A stretch of DNA of 64,000 bases from Edaphochlamys debaryana (Eukaryota; Chlorophyta; Chlorophyceae; Chlamydomonadales), in the NCBI GenBank assembly GCA_016858145.1, contig JAEHOE010000215.1, positions 1 through 64,000 of the forward strand. Direction: 5' to 3'. Below the pieces are notes generated by a model, which did no database searches, had not been told where the DNA came from, and saw only the letters and a list, made by a program, of their open reading frames with translations. Position numbers and translations under genes: made by a program. Positions 30,620-41,432 of the stretch are shown one piece after another (position 1 is the stretch's first letter; each line of letters starts with the position of its first letter).

Positions 30620-33600
30620 CTACAGCTCCGTGTCTCCGTCCAGCTTGATGGGGCCATTGGGGTCGGCATCGCCTTGGGCGTCGAACTGCGCGGTGCACGC
30701 GTAAATGCATGAATGCATGCAATGCAACGCAATGCGCGTGTGGATGGTTAAAGAGGAAAGGCTGAAGCCATGCATACGGGGCACTAAGTTTCTGCAGGGG
30801 CCAATCAATCTACTCCTGCACCGCTGGCTCCGTCCTGGCTCAGCACGCGCTGCTGCCTGCATGCCCCACCCACCTGCGGAGTGCCAGCAGTGTCGTAGCC
30901 GCGGAGACCGTCAGTCGTGACTGGGAGATCAGAGAACATGATGTCCCTGGGCGCATTGTGCCAGGTTACGCTCCATATGTCAGGGCGAGCGTAGTTGCCA
31001 ACGGCGTCCTGCAAGCATGTGGACGGACAGGTTGAACGCACTCACTTAGGTGCGGGCTTGCGAGGCGGCCGCCCGCTCACAAGCTCCGTCACCATCGCCG
31101 TACGTGAGTACGGCTAGTGCGTGCGGGGCGCACAGCATGCACGCATGCGGCGGCGCTGGTTGGTTGGGGGTTGGGAGCTGTATTACCGCCGTGCACTAAG
31201 CCCAAAGCCCTGAAGTACTATGTACGGTCGGTGTACGGTACGGTACGGTAATCTTTCTCATCAGCTCTCCCAGCGTCATGCGCTGACCGTACGCACCTGG
31301 TACAGCTTCTTGCGGAAGACTTCGCCGCGGCTGACGAGGTTCCCCAGAACGAACTCCCGGTCGGTGTCAACGCCCTCCACCCGGACGAACGTGCAGGGCG
31401 CAACCCCGGCGGCCTCAGGGCCGCGGTAAGGGAAGGGGCAGCCGTCCTTGGCCCACTCAACGGAGTACGTGTAGTTATCCTAATGAAGAGGGGGCATGGG
31501 TACGATGTAAGGCGTCAATGCAGAAGTACAGAGGTACCTACTGCATGAGTGCGACCCAGACCTCTGGCGCCAGCTGTCAGCCAGATCAACCCGCCGCGAC
31601 TCGCCATGGGCGTGCGTGCCCCCGCCCCCGGCCCCCGTCCCCGGGCCCCACCTTCATGCAATAGTTGCAAGAGCTGTACACGGGACCCGCTATCGCCACT
31701 CTGCAGCAGTGGGGCGGACGTACCACATGGTTGGTTTAGTTAGTTGGAAGACGAGTGCCATGCATGCTGGGGGGCAGTAAGGGCACTGCGACGCACGCGC
31801 GTTGCCGCATCCTCACACCCGCCCCTCTCACCCCTCAGGGTTGGCAATCATGCCTCCGCCGTCCATCATGTACTCGCCCACCCCGATCGACTGCACCATC
31901 TTGAAGCTGTTGAGCATATTCTGAGACCAGCTGACCAGCATGCCCGGCACGCTGACGTTTCCGATAGGGCTCTGCAAGCATCGGGTCCAGGTTGGGGTGG
32001 CGCGTCAGTAGCGCGCGCGCGTGGGGTTCATTCCCCGCTCTACCTACCTCCGATGCTACGAGCGCCAAGCAACCCAATCAGTCCAGCCCCATTCAACTTC
32101 AATACAGCTAATACAGCCCAATCAGCCCAATTAACCCAATCGATCAAATCACAGGGCAGCGCCTCTAGCGCCTCGCTAGAGCGTGCGCCTCAACCACTCA
32201 CCGCGGCAGCCACGGGGGGACGGAGCATCTGGCCAATGGTCAGGACGAAAGCCTGGGATGGACAAGGGGCGGGGGAGCGGCTGGGTCGGTGGGAGGGGTC
32301 GCTCGCTCTTCCTTTCCCCCTCCCTTGCTCGCCACCGCAGCCGGCAGACCGACACGCCCCAGCCACACGCCCAGCAGGCAGGTGTGCCCTAACAAGCGCA
32401 TCGGCCCTCACCCGGGCCTCGCGGGCGATGCCCTGCATAGAAGCAGCCCTGCAGGCACGACAGCCACACAACCACATGCGGCAAGGGCAGCAACCGTTCC
32501 GGAACGTGGGTGCGCGCACATACACGTCTACTTGTACGCACAGTCCAATCAAATCGCATCCTGCGTGGCTCGACCCCTCTCCTTGTTGTGCCCCGTGCCA
32601 TCCCACCAGTGGTTTCCAATGTCCTGGGTTGGGGCCATCCAAAACTCGCAGCCCTGGGCCATCATCGTGTAGCGAGCGAGCGTCATGTAGTTCTCCCTGA
32701 GGAATGAAGCCAAGGCACGAGCCAAGTAAGGTAGGGCATCAGGCACGTGCACGCACTTGTGGGCAGCCGCCTGCTGGCTGGGCCGCCCTGTCTAGCTCGC
32801 AAACAGCGCACGTAGCATGGGAGCACCACACAGGCGTGCGTGAAGCTCGCTAGGCAGGCTTGGCAGCGGATGGGAGGGCTGTGCGCAGGTGTGGTGTGTT
32901 GACGGGCCAGAGCCGAGGTCATGCAAGCACCCATCCACCTGTGCAACCCGCCGCGCGCCACGGCCCCGCCCAGGCCCCAGCCATCCACGCATCGCACGGT
33001 CTTCACATCAGCACTCCTCACCAGCACAGCAAGCCGCACACGCGCCCAACCTCGGGCAGGTCCGCCACCACCAGGTCGGATCCGTCGCCAAAACTCCACC
33101 ACATGCGCTCCTGAAGAGGGTTGTTTGGGTTCCTGGGATTGAATCAACGCTTCGACAGCACCCATGCACGGCCGAACGTGCAACCCCGCAACCTGTACAA
33201 CATGTTCGGCGTGTCGCGAATAAGCAGTCTCACGGTATACGACGGCGTCGTCTTGCGATGCCGCGCCACAATGTTGCCGTACAGGTCGATGAAGACGATG
33301 GAGTTGAAGATAGCGGCCTCGCTACCTGCCCAACGATAAAGGGCGAGCGGAGGGGAAGAAAGAGAATGCCACTTTACGTCAAGTGGGTTCATTCGACAGT
33401 CGAGGATTGGTGCGGGGCGTATTGACGTCTGGGTTGGCAGGGCAAACAAGCACGCATGATTCATAAGCGCTGCTAGCTGGGGATATACGCCTACCATGGT
33501 TGTCTCGTTCCTGTGATGATGCGCCATGCGAACCCATGCGCAGGCAAGGCAGGGGGGCGGTGGGAGCGAAGGCAGGCCATTGTCATAAGTTGGAATCCTC

Positions 33601-35849
33601 ATCTGTCTTCCCCTCGCCCTAGCATAGGAGCGGACACCCGGCCGGCTCCGTCTACCCCGCCCACACACACACTCAGGCTACAGCAAAATGCAATGCGAGT
33701 GACGAGCGAGGGAGCGCATAGCTCCGAGCACTCCGGGCCTCCAGTCCAGTCACCAGTCGGCGGCCATGTGATTGAGCGAGGGTGTGGGGAGTCCCCGCCC
33801 ACTTATGGAAAGTGGCACTCTCACGTTGATGGGCAGCGCCACATTGATGCGGGCTTCCTTGGCGCACTCCATGATGGGACGCAGGTCGCCACCATCCCCA
33901 CGGATCTGCGGCCGCGGCAAGCGACAGCGCGGGCACGGACGGAGTGAGCAGTGGCTAGGTCCCGTTGCGGAGCGGCGTCACGCAACGGTTGCCTACGTTG
34001 GCTAGCCCTGCCCATATACATCTTGTTGATTGATACACCAACCCTAATCAATTCGTCTCGAGGATTTGGGTTGCAGCCATGGAAACGGGCCCAGACACTG
34101 CGGCTTGTGGTCCGCTTGTGGTGGAGGCCAAACAACTACACGGGCGGCGGGCGGGCGTCACACCCACCTGCGGGCTGTTCTTCATGAAGATCTCGTTGAT
34201 CTGCAATTGGCCAATTCCAACCCCACCCGCCACCTCAAGTTAGTCGGTACACATGCATAGCAGAAGGCCAAGGCATGGTGTGCAAGAACACGAAGCCATC
34301 GGTCATTGCACGGATTAGGGCGTGGCCCCCCCTTGAATGTAACCGCACGTGCATGCCCCCCTCAAGCTCCTTGCCTGTTCATTGGCCGCAATCTCGAAAG
34401 TGGAGGCCCACCAGTTGAACCAGGGGTAACCTGAGATGGCGCCCTGATGACCAGGGGTACGGTGCAAGTGGCGGCAGGTTCGGAAGTTCAAGCGTCGCTA
34501 ACCCGCTCAGGGGCCCTCGCCGCCAGGCATTGCCCCAGCGTAGAAGCTGCCGTTTGAACCGAAGGGAAGCACGCGGGGGCCGCGGGATGCCCTGGCGAGG
34601 GACGCGGGCGCTCCGTTTGCGGGCCGCCGACGCGGGCGCTGTGTCTTACCGAGACACGCTAGCACTCCTGCGACCAGCCGCGCGTGCCACGCATGCTGCG
34701 CTCTGCGTGTCGCATACACAATGCACTGGATGCGTGTTGCAGTGTGGCGGGGTGCACGCCGTAGCGCTCGTGCCGCGCCGCCTCCCTCCCCCCCGCGGCC
34801 CACCACCGCCCCCTCCGGAGCCGCCCACAACCCACCGACGACCCACCGGCCATGCAAGCCCCGACCCCTTAATCCCACTCCCCCCAAGGAGACAAGCCCC
34901 GACTCCTGCGCGCTCAGTGGTTTCCTCCAGTTTCGCCGCACCGTGCGCTCTGGCCACTCTAGCTCAGCGTCGCATCCATCATGCAGTTCACATCACCTCA
35001 CCTCAGGGAACAGGACCAGCTTGAGGCCGGCCTTGCCAGCCGACTTGATGAACTGCAGTCGTGGGAGAAGACAGCGGCACAACCCGCACGAGCTGAATGG
35101 CCGGAACGCCCACGTCCAGACTTTGGACCTCGCTCCTGATCACTATGCAACCAGACAGACCCTTTCGTTTCTTTCGTTGTGTTCCCCGACCTCGTCGGCG
35201 CTCGGGTCACACAATTGTCACACACACGGCTGTGCCGACCAACCTTGCAGGCCTTCTCGATACTCTTTGGCATATTCCAATATACCTCCTCGTACTGAGC
35301 CACGCCAACCAGAAACTGTTTGTCATCAATCTCGCCGCTCTGGACGGTGGGCGGAGGGCGGTCAGAACACGTGCCGTAAGGTGCCGTACGTGGATGAAAC
35401 GACGTCCGCGACCGTAGTTGCGGCCTACCGGCGGAGGCGGAGCGGGAGGTGCTGTTGTGGTGGGTGCAGGGCTTCCTTGCAGCAGGACCCTGAGGCGCGC
35501 GCGCGGCAGCAGGAAAGCAGCAGTGAAAGGGAAGAAACGCGCCCGATGTCGGCCCGATGTGTGCTCCAACCCGGAAGTCAGCTTCGTGCCGCCACAAGCC
35601 ACTCAGCCATACCTTCTTCCCCCAGAACGTCCGAAGCGCCCTGCGGAAGCAGAGCCACGGCACAAAATGACGTGGCGTACAAGGCCCCGCGGGGCGGGCG
35701 GCTGCGCCCGCAGCGTACAAGCCTGAAGGTCCCCTGTGATCCCTCATGTGGACATTGCGGTAAGCGTTAGACCTGAAGGCAAACAACTTGCCTGCTTCGC
35801 ATCCGCCAATTACGGCCATAAGAAGAAACGCGACAAAGGTGCAGCCCAT
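30620..35849 (-). CDS. Nitrilase (carbon-nitrogen hydrolase) with N-terminal signal peptide
   Basis: Complete 441-aa model, 17 exons: 35773-35849, 35244-35337, 35002-35052, 34375-34443, 34168-34200, 33825-33905, 33495-33510, 33234-33325, 33022-33110, 32607-32696, 32412-32448, 32202-32252, 31832-31971, 31652-31673, 31297-31479, 30874-31008, 30620-30685 (TAG). Nitrilases hydrolyse nitriles to acids and ammonia, some to amides. Catalytic set is visible: Glu74 in LVLFPE, Lys165 in RHRKTTPS, Glu172 in YTERMWWSFGDGS, Cys200 in GLLCWENY. C-terminal NYARPDIWS matches the family end. The start MGCTFVAFLLMAVIGGCEAG looks like a signal peptide, unusual for plant nitrilases. The exon ending at 34375 uses a GC donor (CAG-GCAAGG). 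Two microexons (16 and 22 nt) are required for frame. Substrate not predictable. Confidence 0.85.
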
Positions 35850-36518
35850 TCTAGCACAGAAGTCCAATGGAACAATCCGCTTCGGACGTCCTAGCTGCTC
35901 ACGACAGTAGGGCGAGCGAAGTCGCTGGGCGTATGGGATGTCGTGTGGAAATGCGTGTTGTCGCTGCTCATGCAAGTTTAAGGCCTGGTACACCGTGTCC
36001 TGCTATGCATACTAGAAAGGCCAATGACAGGTAAAAGGCCAAATGGGCCGTAGGCCGCTTTTTATACGTCCGTCACACCATACACGCATCGATTGAACAG
36101 ATTGACCGATCCGGGCACAGACTGTGTCCCCACTCGGGTCCCCGGTCCGGAAAAAGAGCACGGTCTAGCGGATCGTAGCGGTGCTGCGGGCCTCCTCCAG
36201 GGAGGCAGGAGGCGAACGCCGAAACCAAGGAGTGACCTGCGGGACGTGCGAGTATGCGCGAAAGACCTACGCGGCTGTGGCGTATATGCTGTACGCAGCA
36301 TAGCACTAACAGCACATGCTGAACATTGCAGTATGGACCGCGGCGGCGGTGGCGTGATGCATGTCGATGTTACAGGGCGGGTTCGCAAGTGGTCGCAAGC
36401 CATCACCTTCAAACCAGCAGCGGTCGCTGAGGATGGGCTAAGGGGGTGCCCAGAAGGCAGGAAGCTTCACGCCCCAACATGCGGGACTCGGCCCCGACGC
36501 AGCGGGATAGATGCAGCC
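35850..36518. other. Upstream region of the nitrilase gene
   Basis: Presumed promoter and 5' UTR of the nitrilase gene near 35850-36000; no clear TATA box. No supported gene. Confidence 0.4.
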
Positions 36519-36862
36519 AGGATGCGATGGTTACAGCAGGAACCGCCTCCAGAAGGGGAGGGGTTGAGCGAGAGCGCCACCTGCACACCGACACCCACGC
36601 TACGTGACTGACAATCGGTCGTCACGCCACGTCGCTAGGGCTGGGCCCGTAGAACCCCCCTCATCATTCTACTGCCGTGTCTTAAGGATGCGAAGATTAC
36701 AGCAGGAACCGCCTCCAAAAGGGGAGGGGTTGAGCGAGAGCGCCACCTACTGGGTGTGCCACCTGCACACCTACACCCACGCGACGTGACAGACTTTTGG
36801 TCGTCATGCCCCGTTGCTAGGGCTGGGCCCGTAGAACCCCCCTCTATATTCGACCGCCGTTT
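36519..36862. repeat. Two-copy tandem repeat, period about 166 bp
   Basis: 36519-36684 and 36685-36862 share TTACAGCAGGAACCGCCTCC, GGGGAGGGGTTGAGCGAGAG, GCTAGGGCTGGGCCCGTAGA and a similar 3' part, with one short insertion in the second copy. Not coding. It lies just beyond the 3' end of the LINE and may be a satellite or LINE 3' UTR material. Confidence 0.8.
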
Positions 36863-37050
36863 CTGATTGTCTGGGTATGGCCCTCCCATACCAGCACCAC
36901 CTTAGCATCAGCACACGCCACTGCTAGGGGGTCGCCACCGTGGGGCTTGTCCCCGCCTGGCTCTCCAGGCCATAGACCGCAGTTGGCCCTGTTACACGGA
37001 CACCCTACCAACCCCCCCGTCAGAACCCGTACTTCATTCAGCCCTCGCCC

Positions 37051-40000
37051 TCAAAGAACCTTATGTCCGCCCCCTTGCACCACTGGGGCTGCAGCCGCTT
37101 GGCACGCAGGATTTCGAAGATACCCTGCCGCTCCTTCCGCATTGCCCGCCCAAGAGCGGTGAGGTAGGGCGCAACTATCACCCCCGTGTCTTAAGTCATC
37201 GTCAATCAGTGCCAGGACGCCTGGGGGCTCCTGCACATACAATCTACCATCGGAGGCTCGCAAGAAAGGGTGGTCCGCCGGTATTGTCTCCCAACCTCTT
37301 GGTGGCCTGAGCGCAGCAAAGGAGTGAAGCGCCCCCCAAAACTCAGCTGACACCAGCACACGTCCTCGGTTCAGCACCCCGAGACGCTTCCCATTCTCCC
37401 TTGTCGCGTACAGATATAGGCGTCCCTTGTCCATGGCTGTGGTGGCTGCAAGACACACCACATCCCAGACCCTCTGATCCACTCCCTCCGTAGGTGGAGC
37501 AAGCCAAAGGTTGAACCGGCGGAGCGGCCAGGTCCACGGCATGCCCTGCTCGCCCCCTAGACATGCGCACATCTCATCAACCAAGCCCTGTGCCAAGTAA
37601 CACTTTCAGAAGTGGTGCAGCCTGTCACCTCCGTGCATTGCAATCTCACATGGGCACGTGGCCCCCCCTTCATGTGCTGAAAAGCCAGGAAAACCGTTGA
37701 GCGCCAAGCGCCAAAAAGCTTCCTTCCACACGTTCTCCCAGCGCAGGGCCCACAGCCTGCGGAAGGTGGCTTGTAGATCCGAGAGATCCGACTCGTCCCC
37801 TGCCCCGCCACTCAAAGCCTCTGCCACAAAATCCAAATGCTTGCCTTTCACATACTCAAAAGCGGGCTCCATCTGCAGGGCCGTGGCCAAGCTCACCGAC
37901 AGCCTGGCCGCTGGCACAAGCGTCTGTCCGATCCCCCAACCTATGCATCCCAAAAGTTCTTTCCATGCCTCCTCCTCTGGGCAGGCCAAGTCCGGGTTCT
38001 CTATCACCTCCGTTGCTGCTTGCACCCACGGTGTGGGGATATGGCTCATCAAGCTATCAAGCCTCCCCAGGAGCGCAGGGCCATTGCGGAGCGCTGCGGG
38101 TAGTGCCTCATAACCCCCTCGTCCCCACAGGCCAACCATGATGTCTTCTTTCACCCTTCTTGAGCACTCGCTCCTAGCCATAGGTGGCAGCCTGCCCCCC
38201 TGGGCTCCACTAAGCCCAGCTCTTGCTCCCACCCCTGCCCTGTAGGCCCTCACTAACTGGCCAACTGTCCTCAGTTCATTAATACCCATCAGGTCCGCAA
38301 ACATGCTTCCCAGCCCCCCACGGCCCGCTGCTGCGGGTCTGAGGGCCGGGTTTCCCCATAACGGCGCGCTGTGAACCCACGGCCCCATCGCGGGGCTCTT
38401 GATGACCTTCACCCGGGGGAGATGGAGCAGTGCCCCCGTTATCATGTCCAGCGTCGGGCAGGGGCTGTTTACCGTGGTTCCCAGCACCTTGGTGGCGGCG
38501 TTGGGGCCTGCCCGCTGGGCGGTGAAGAGGCAAAGTGGGTGTACGGCAGGGTGCGTTCGCCGGAGCAGCTCCATTGCGACCGTTGGCCACACTGGCCTGA
38601 AGCGGAGGAGGTTCGGGCAGCTGCCCAGCACGCAGCGCGTCGCCAGCACCGCTTGTCGGGCCCGCACATGTTATACCACTGGGAGGAGACCGAGGCCGCC
38701 ATCTTCCGGGGCGACGCACATTGCCTTGTAGCCTATGCCTGGCAGCCGAGCGTGAGGGTTGCTGGCGTGTGCCGCCGGCGTCATGCTGCGGTCCACCATG
38801 GCTGCGACCGTGCTGCAGAGGCGCTGTAGCTCGGGCGGGGGTGGAAAGGCGAATTCCAGGTGGTACAGGACCTTGGAGATTGCGTAGCCAGAAGCCGTCG
38901 AAGCTCTCCCAAAGGCTGAAAGGTTGAGGGACACCAGCTTGGTGAGAGCCGAGTAGACTCCCTCCAAGGCGATGACCGGCTTGCACCGAGCGGCGGTGTT
39001 GGCAATTGTTACCCCCAGGGTCTTGGCCTTCGCAACAATTCGTAATGACGGATCAGGCGGTAGCGGCGCAGGCGGCAGGCCGGGCGGCGGTTCAGGCGGC
39101 AGGCCAGGCGGCGGCTCAGGTGGCAGGCCGGGCGGCGGCTCAGGCGGCAGGCCGGGCGGCGGCGCGGGCGGCGGGCCGGGCGGCGGCTCAGGCGGCAGGC
39201 CGGGTGGCGGCACGGGCGGTGGGTCTAATGGTGGGTCCAGCGCCGGTGCGGGCGGGGGGCCATGCGGCGGCGCGGGTGGTAGGCCGGGCGGTGGCACCGG
39301 CGGCGGCGCGGGCGGCGGGATCAGGCCGACGGGGAGCAGCTCCGACTTGCTGGCGTTCAGGCGTTGTCCACTTGCTTGCGCAAAGGTCTCCATGGCTGCA
39401 GTGAAGGCGGCGGCTGTGTTGGGCCGCAAGAATTGCGTGTAGTCGTCTGCGTATTGGGAAGCTCGGAGGACAAGCTGGCGGCCGTTGGGTGAGAGAGCAA
39501 TCTGGAAGCCCTGTTTAGCGAGCCACGATAGTAGCGCTTGAGCGGCAGCCAGGTAGAGCAGCGGCGCTAATGGGCAGCCTTGCCGTACCCCTGCTGTTAT
39601 CTCCAGGTGACCTGATACGTCGCCGTTGACTAGGGCTGCGGATCTTGTGCCCTGGTGTAGAAGCCGCACCCACGCCAGGAAGCCATTGCCAACCCCCAGC
39701 GCCTCCAGGCACTCAAACAGGAAGCCCCGGTCCAGCGTGTCGTACGCCTTGTGGAAATCTAGGAAGGCCATGAGCCCCTCCTCACCTGCCACTCTTAGCA
39801 GCTCTGGAGTCAGCTGCATGAGCATGATGTTATCAGCAATCCGTCGACCTGACAGAAAGGCGGTCTGCTCGGGGCTGATGATGGCGGTGAAGGCTGGTTG
39901 CAGGCGGGCTGCCAGGACGCGAGCCAAAGTTCGGTAGTCCGTGTCCAGCAAAGTAATGGGCCTGTAGTTGGCGGGCTGGGTTGGGTCGCCGGACTTGAAA

Positions 40001-41408
40001 AAACACGAGATCACACCGTCACGAAAGCCACGGAAGCTGTAGCAGCCGCCATTGCCGCTGAGAAAACGGCTGCTAGGATACTCGAGAACTGTCCGCTATA
40101 TGCCTTGTACAGCTCCATGGGGATGCCGTCCGCACCGGGGGCTTTGCCTTGCGGGGCGGCGGAGATGGCCGCTGCCACCTCCGTCGCAGTCACCGTCGGC
40201 TACCCCATCTTGGTGACTGACTCCTCGGGGCAGTGATGCGCTGCCTCCCGAAGCGCCTGGAGCACCTGTGCACGGGCGGTGTGGACCACCGCTGCCATGG
40301 CAGCTTCAGCTGACTGTGTGGCTGCCTGTTCTGCTGCGGTAGCGCTGACAGAGCGCTGCTGTGCTACCTGGTTGAGCGCCCGCAGCTCCCTATCGATGCC
40401 TGCCTTCACTGCTGGCCACCAGGAGAGCACCTGACGGCTGTCTGTTGGCATCGATGCGCGTTGGGAGTCGAGCCATTCGCAGAAGCTCTCGCGCAGATCG
40501 GTGAAGTCAAGGAAGTGCATTCTGACCCTCGGTAGCCCCTTCCCCGGAGGCTGGGCGGCGGGGGATGGGGAGAGGCGTAGCAGCACAAGTCGATGGTCAG
40601 CGGGTCTGCCGCACTCGATGCGGCACGATGCCACGTTTGCCGCCAGGTCGGAGGAGACGTGAAAGCGGTCCAGGCGTGAGGCGCCAGAAGGGTAGAAGAA
40701 AGTGAAGCTGCGGCCGGTTGGGTGGAGGCTGCGGAAAGGGTCGGTAAGCCCTGGGCAGGCGGCGTTGAAGACCCCCGCCGTCGCTGCGTCCTCTCGCCGG
40801 CTGTTGGGACCAGAGCTACAGTCAAGTGCTGGGTCCATCACAAAGTTGAAGTCCCCGGCCCACACATGCGTCTCCGCGTTGGCTGCAATTGGTGCTAGCT
40901 GTTGTTGGATGAAAAGCCGTTGCTGTGTTGGTTGCCCGGACGGCAGGTACGTGCTGAGCAGAGTGAAGGAGTGGCCACCCCACTGCACTGACACCCGCAC
41001 TGCGCGCCCATCCTCAGTCGCTGAGTGTGTGCCCGCGACCTGGAGGGCGCCCGACGTGACCAGTGCCGAGCGCACCAAGATGGCTGTTCCCCCCGCTGCA
41101 CCGCCGTTGTCCCCCAGCTGCGCTGGTCCCCAGAAGGCCAGCCAGCCACTCAGCCGCAGAGTGTTGCTTGTTGCTTGCAGCTGCGTCTTCACAGCAGGGA
41201 CCAGAGCCGCTGTGACTCTGGTCTCTTGGAGGCATACCACGTCTAGCCGTTGCTGTGCCCAGAGCCTAAGGTACGCCGACAGGCGCGGCTGGTCCAAGGA
41301 CTCAGTGCCCGAGGTGAGCCCGCGTACATTCAGCGAGCCCACCCGAAGCGGGTCTATGGGCTTGGTGGCTGGGCGGCGCCGAGCTGTGCGCGCCCGCCAC
41401 CACGGCAT
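37051..41408 (-). pseudogene. LINE ORF2: AP endonuclease and reverse transcriptase, broken
   Basis: The N-terminal endonuclease is visible from LNVRGLTSG, CLQETRV, GDFNFVMDP to PADHRLVLLRL. The RT follows: APGADGIPMELYK, SCFFKSGDP, YRPITLL, FLDFHKAYDTLDR, GVRQGCPLAPLLY, and YADD as catalytic motif C. The C-terminus has CPCEIAMHGGDRLHHF then KC, a CCHC-like knuckle. Breaks: TAG at 40202-40200, a one-base frameshift near 40030, TAA at 38673-38671, TGA at 37608-37606 (inside the knuckle, at a Trp position). Between the palm and the next conserved block is an insertion of about 85 residues of proline-rich repeats. Not autonomous as it stands. Confidence 0.85.
39050..39330 (-). repeat. 24-bp proline-rich minisatellite inside the RT domain
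   Basis: Tandem units encoding PPPGLPPE-type octapeptides (with A, P, H variants), about eleven copies. They sit in frame between LNASKSELLPVG and IVAKAKTLGV of the RT. No similar insert is expected in L1 RTs at this place. Confidence 0.9.
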
Positions 41409-41432
41409 CCGTTAGGCGTTGGTCATGATTAT

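Noticed and set aside
34507..34941. Additional nitrilase exon between FPE and GYPWF
   Set aside because: Using the acceptor before GGCGCC at 34443 gives GAISGYPWF directly in phase with the FPE exon, so no extra exon is needed.
34998..35993. 331-codon minus-strand open frame at the nitrilase 5' end
   Set aside because: It is three nitrilase exons plus introns that happen to stay open; splice sites and family alignment show introns inside it.
36519..36862. CRISPR-like repeat array
   Set aside because: Only two long tandem units without spacers, in a eukaryotic genome; it is an ordinary tandem duplication.
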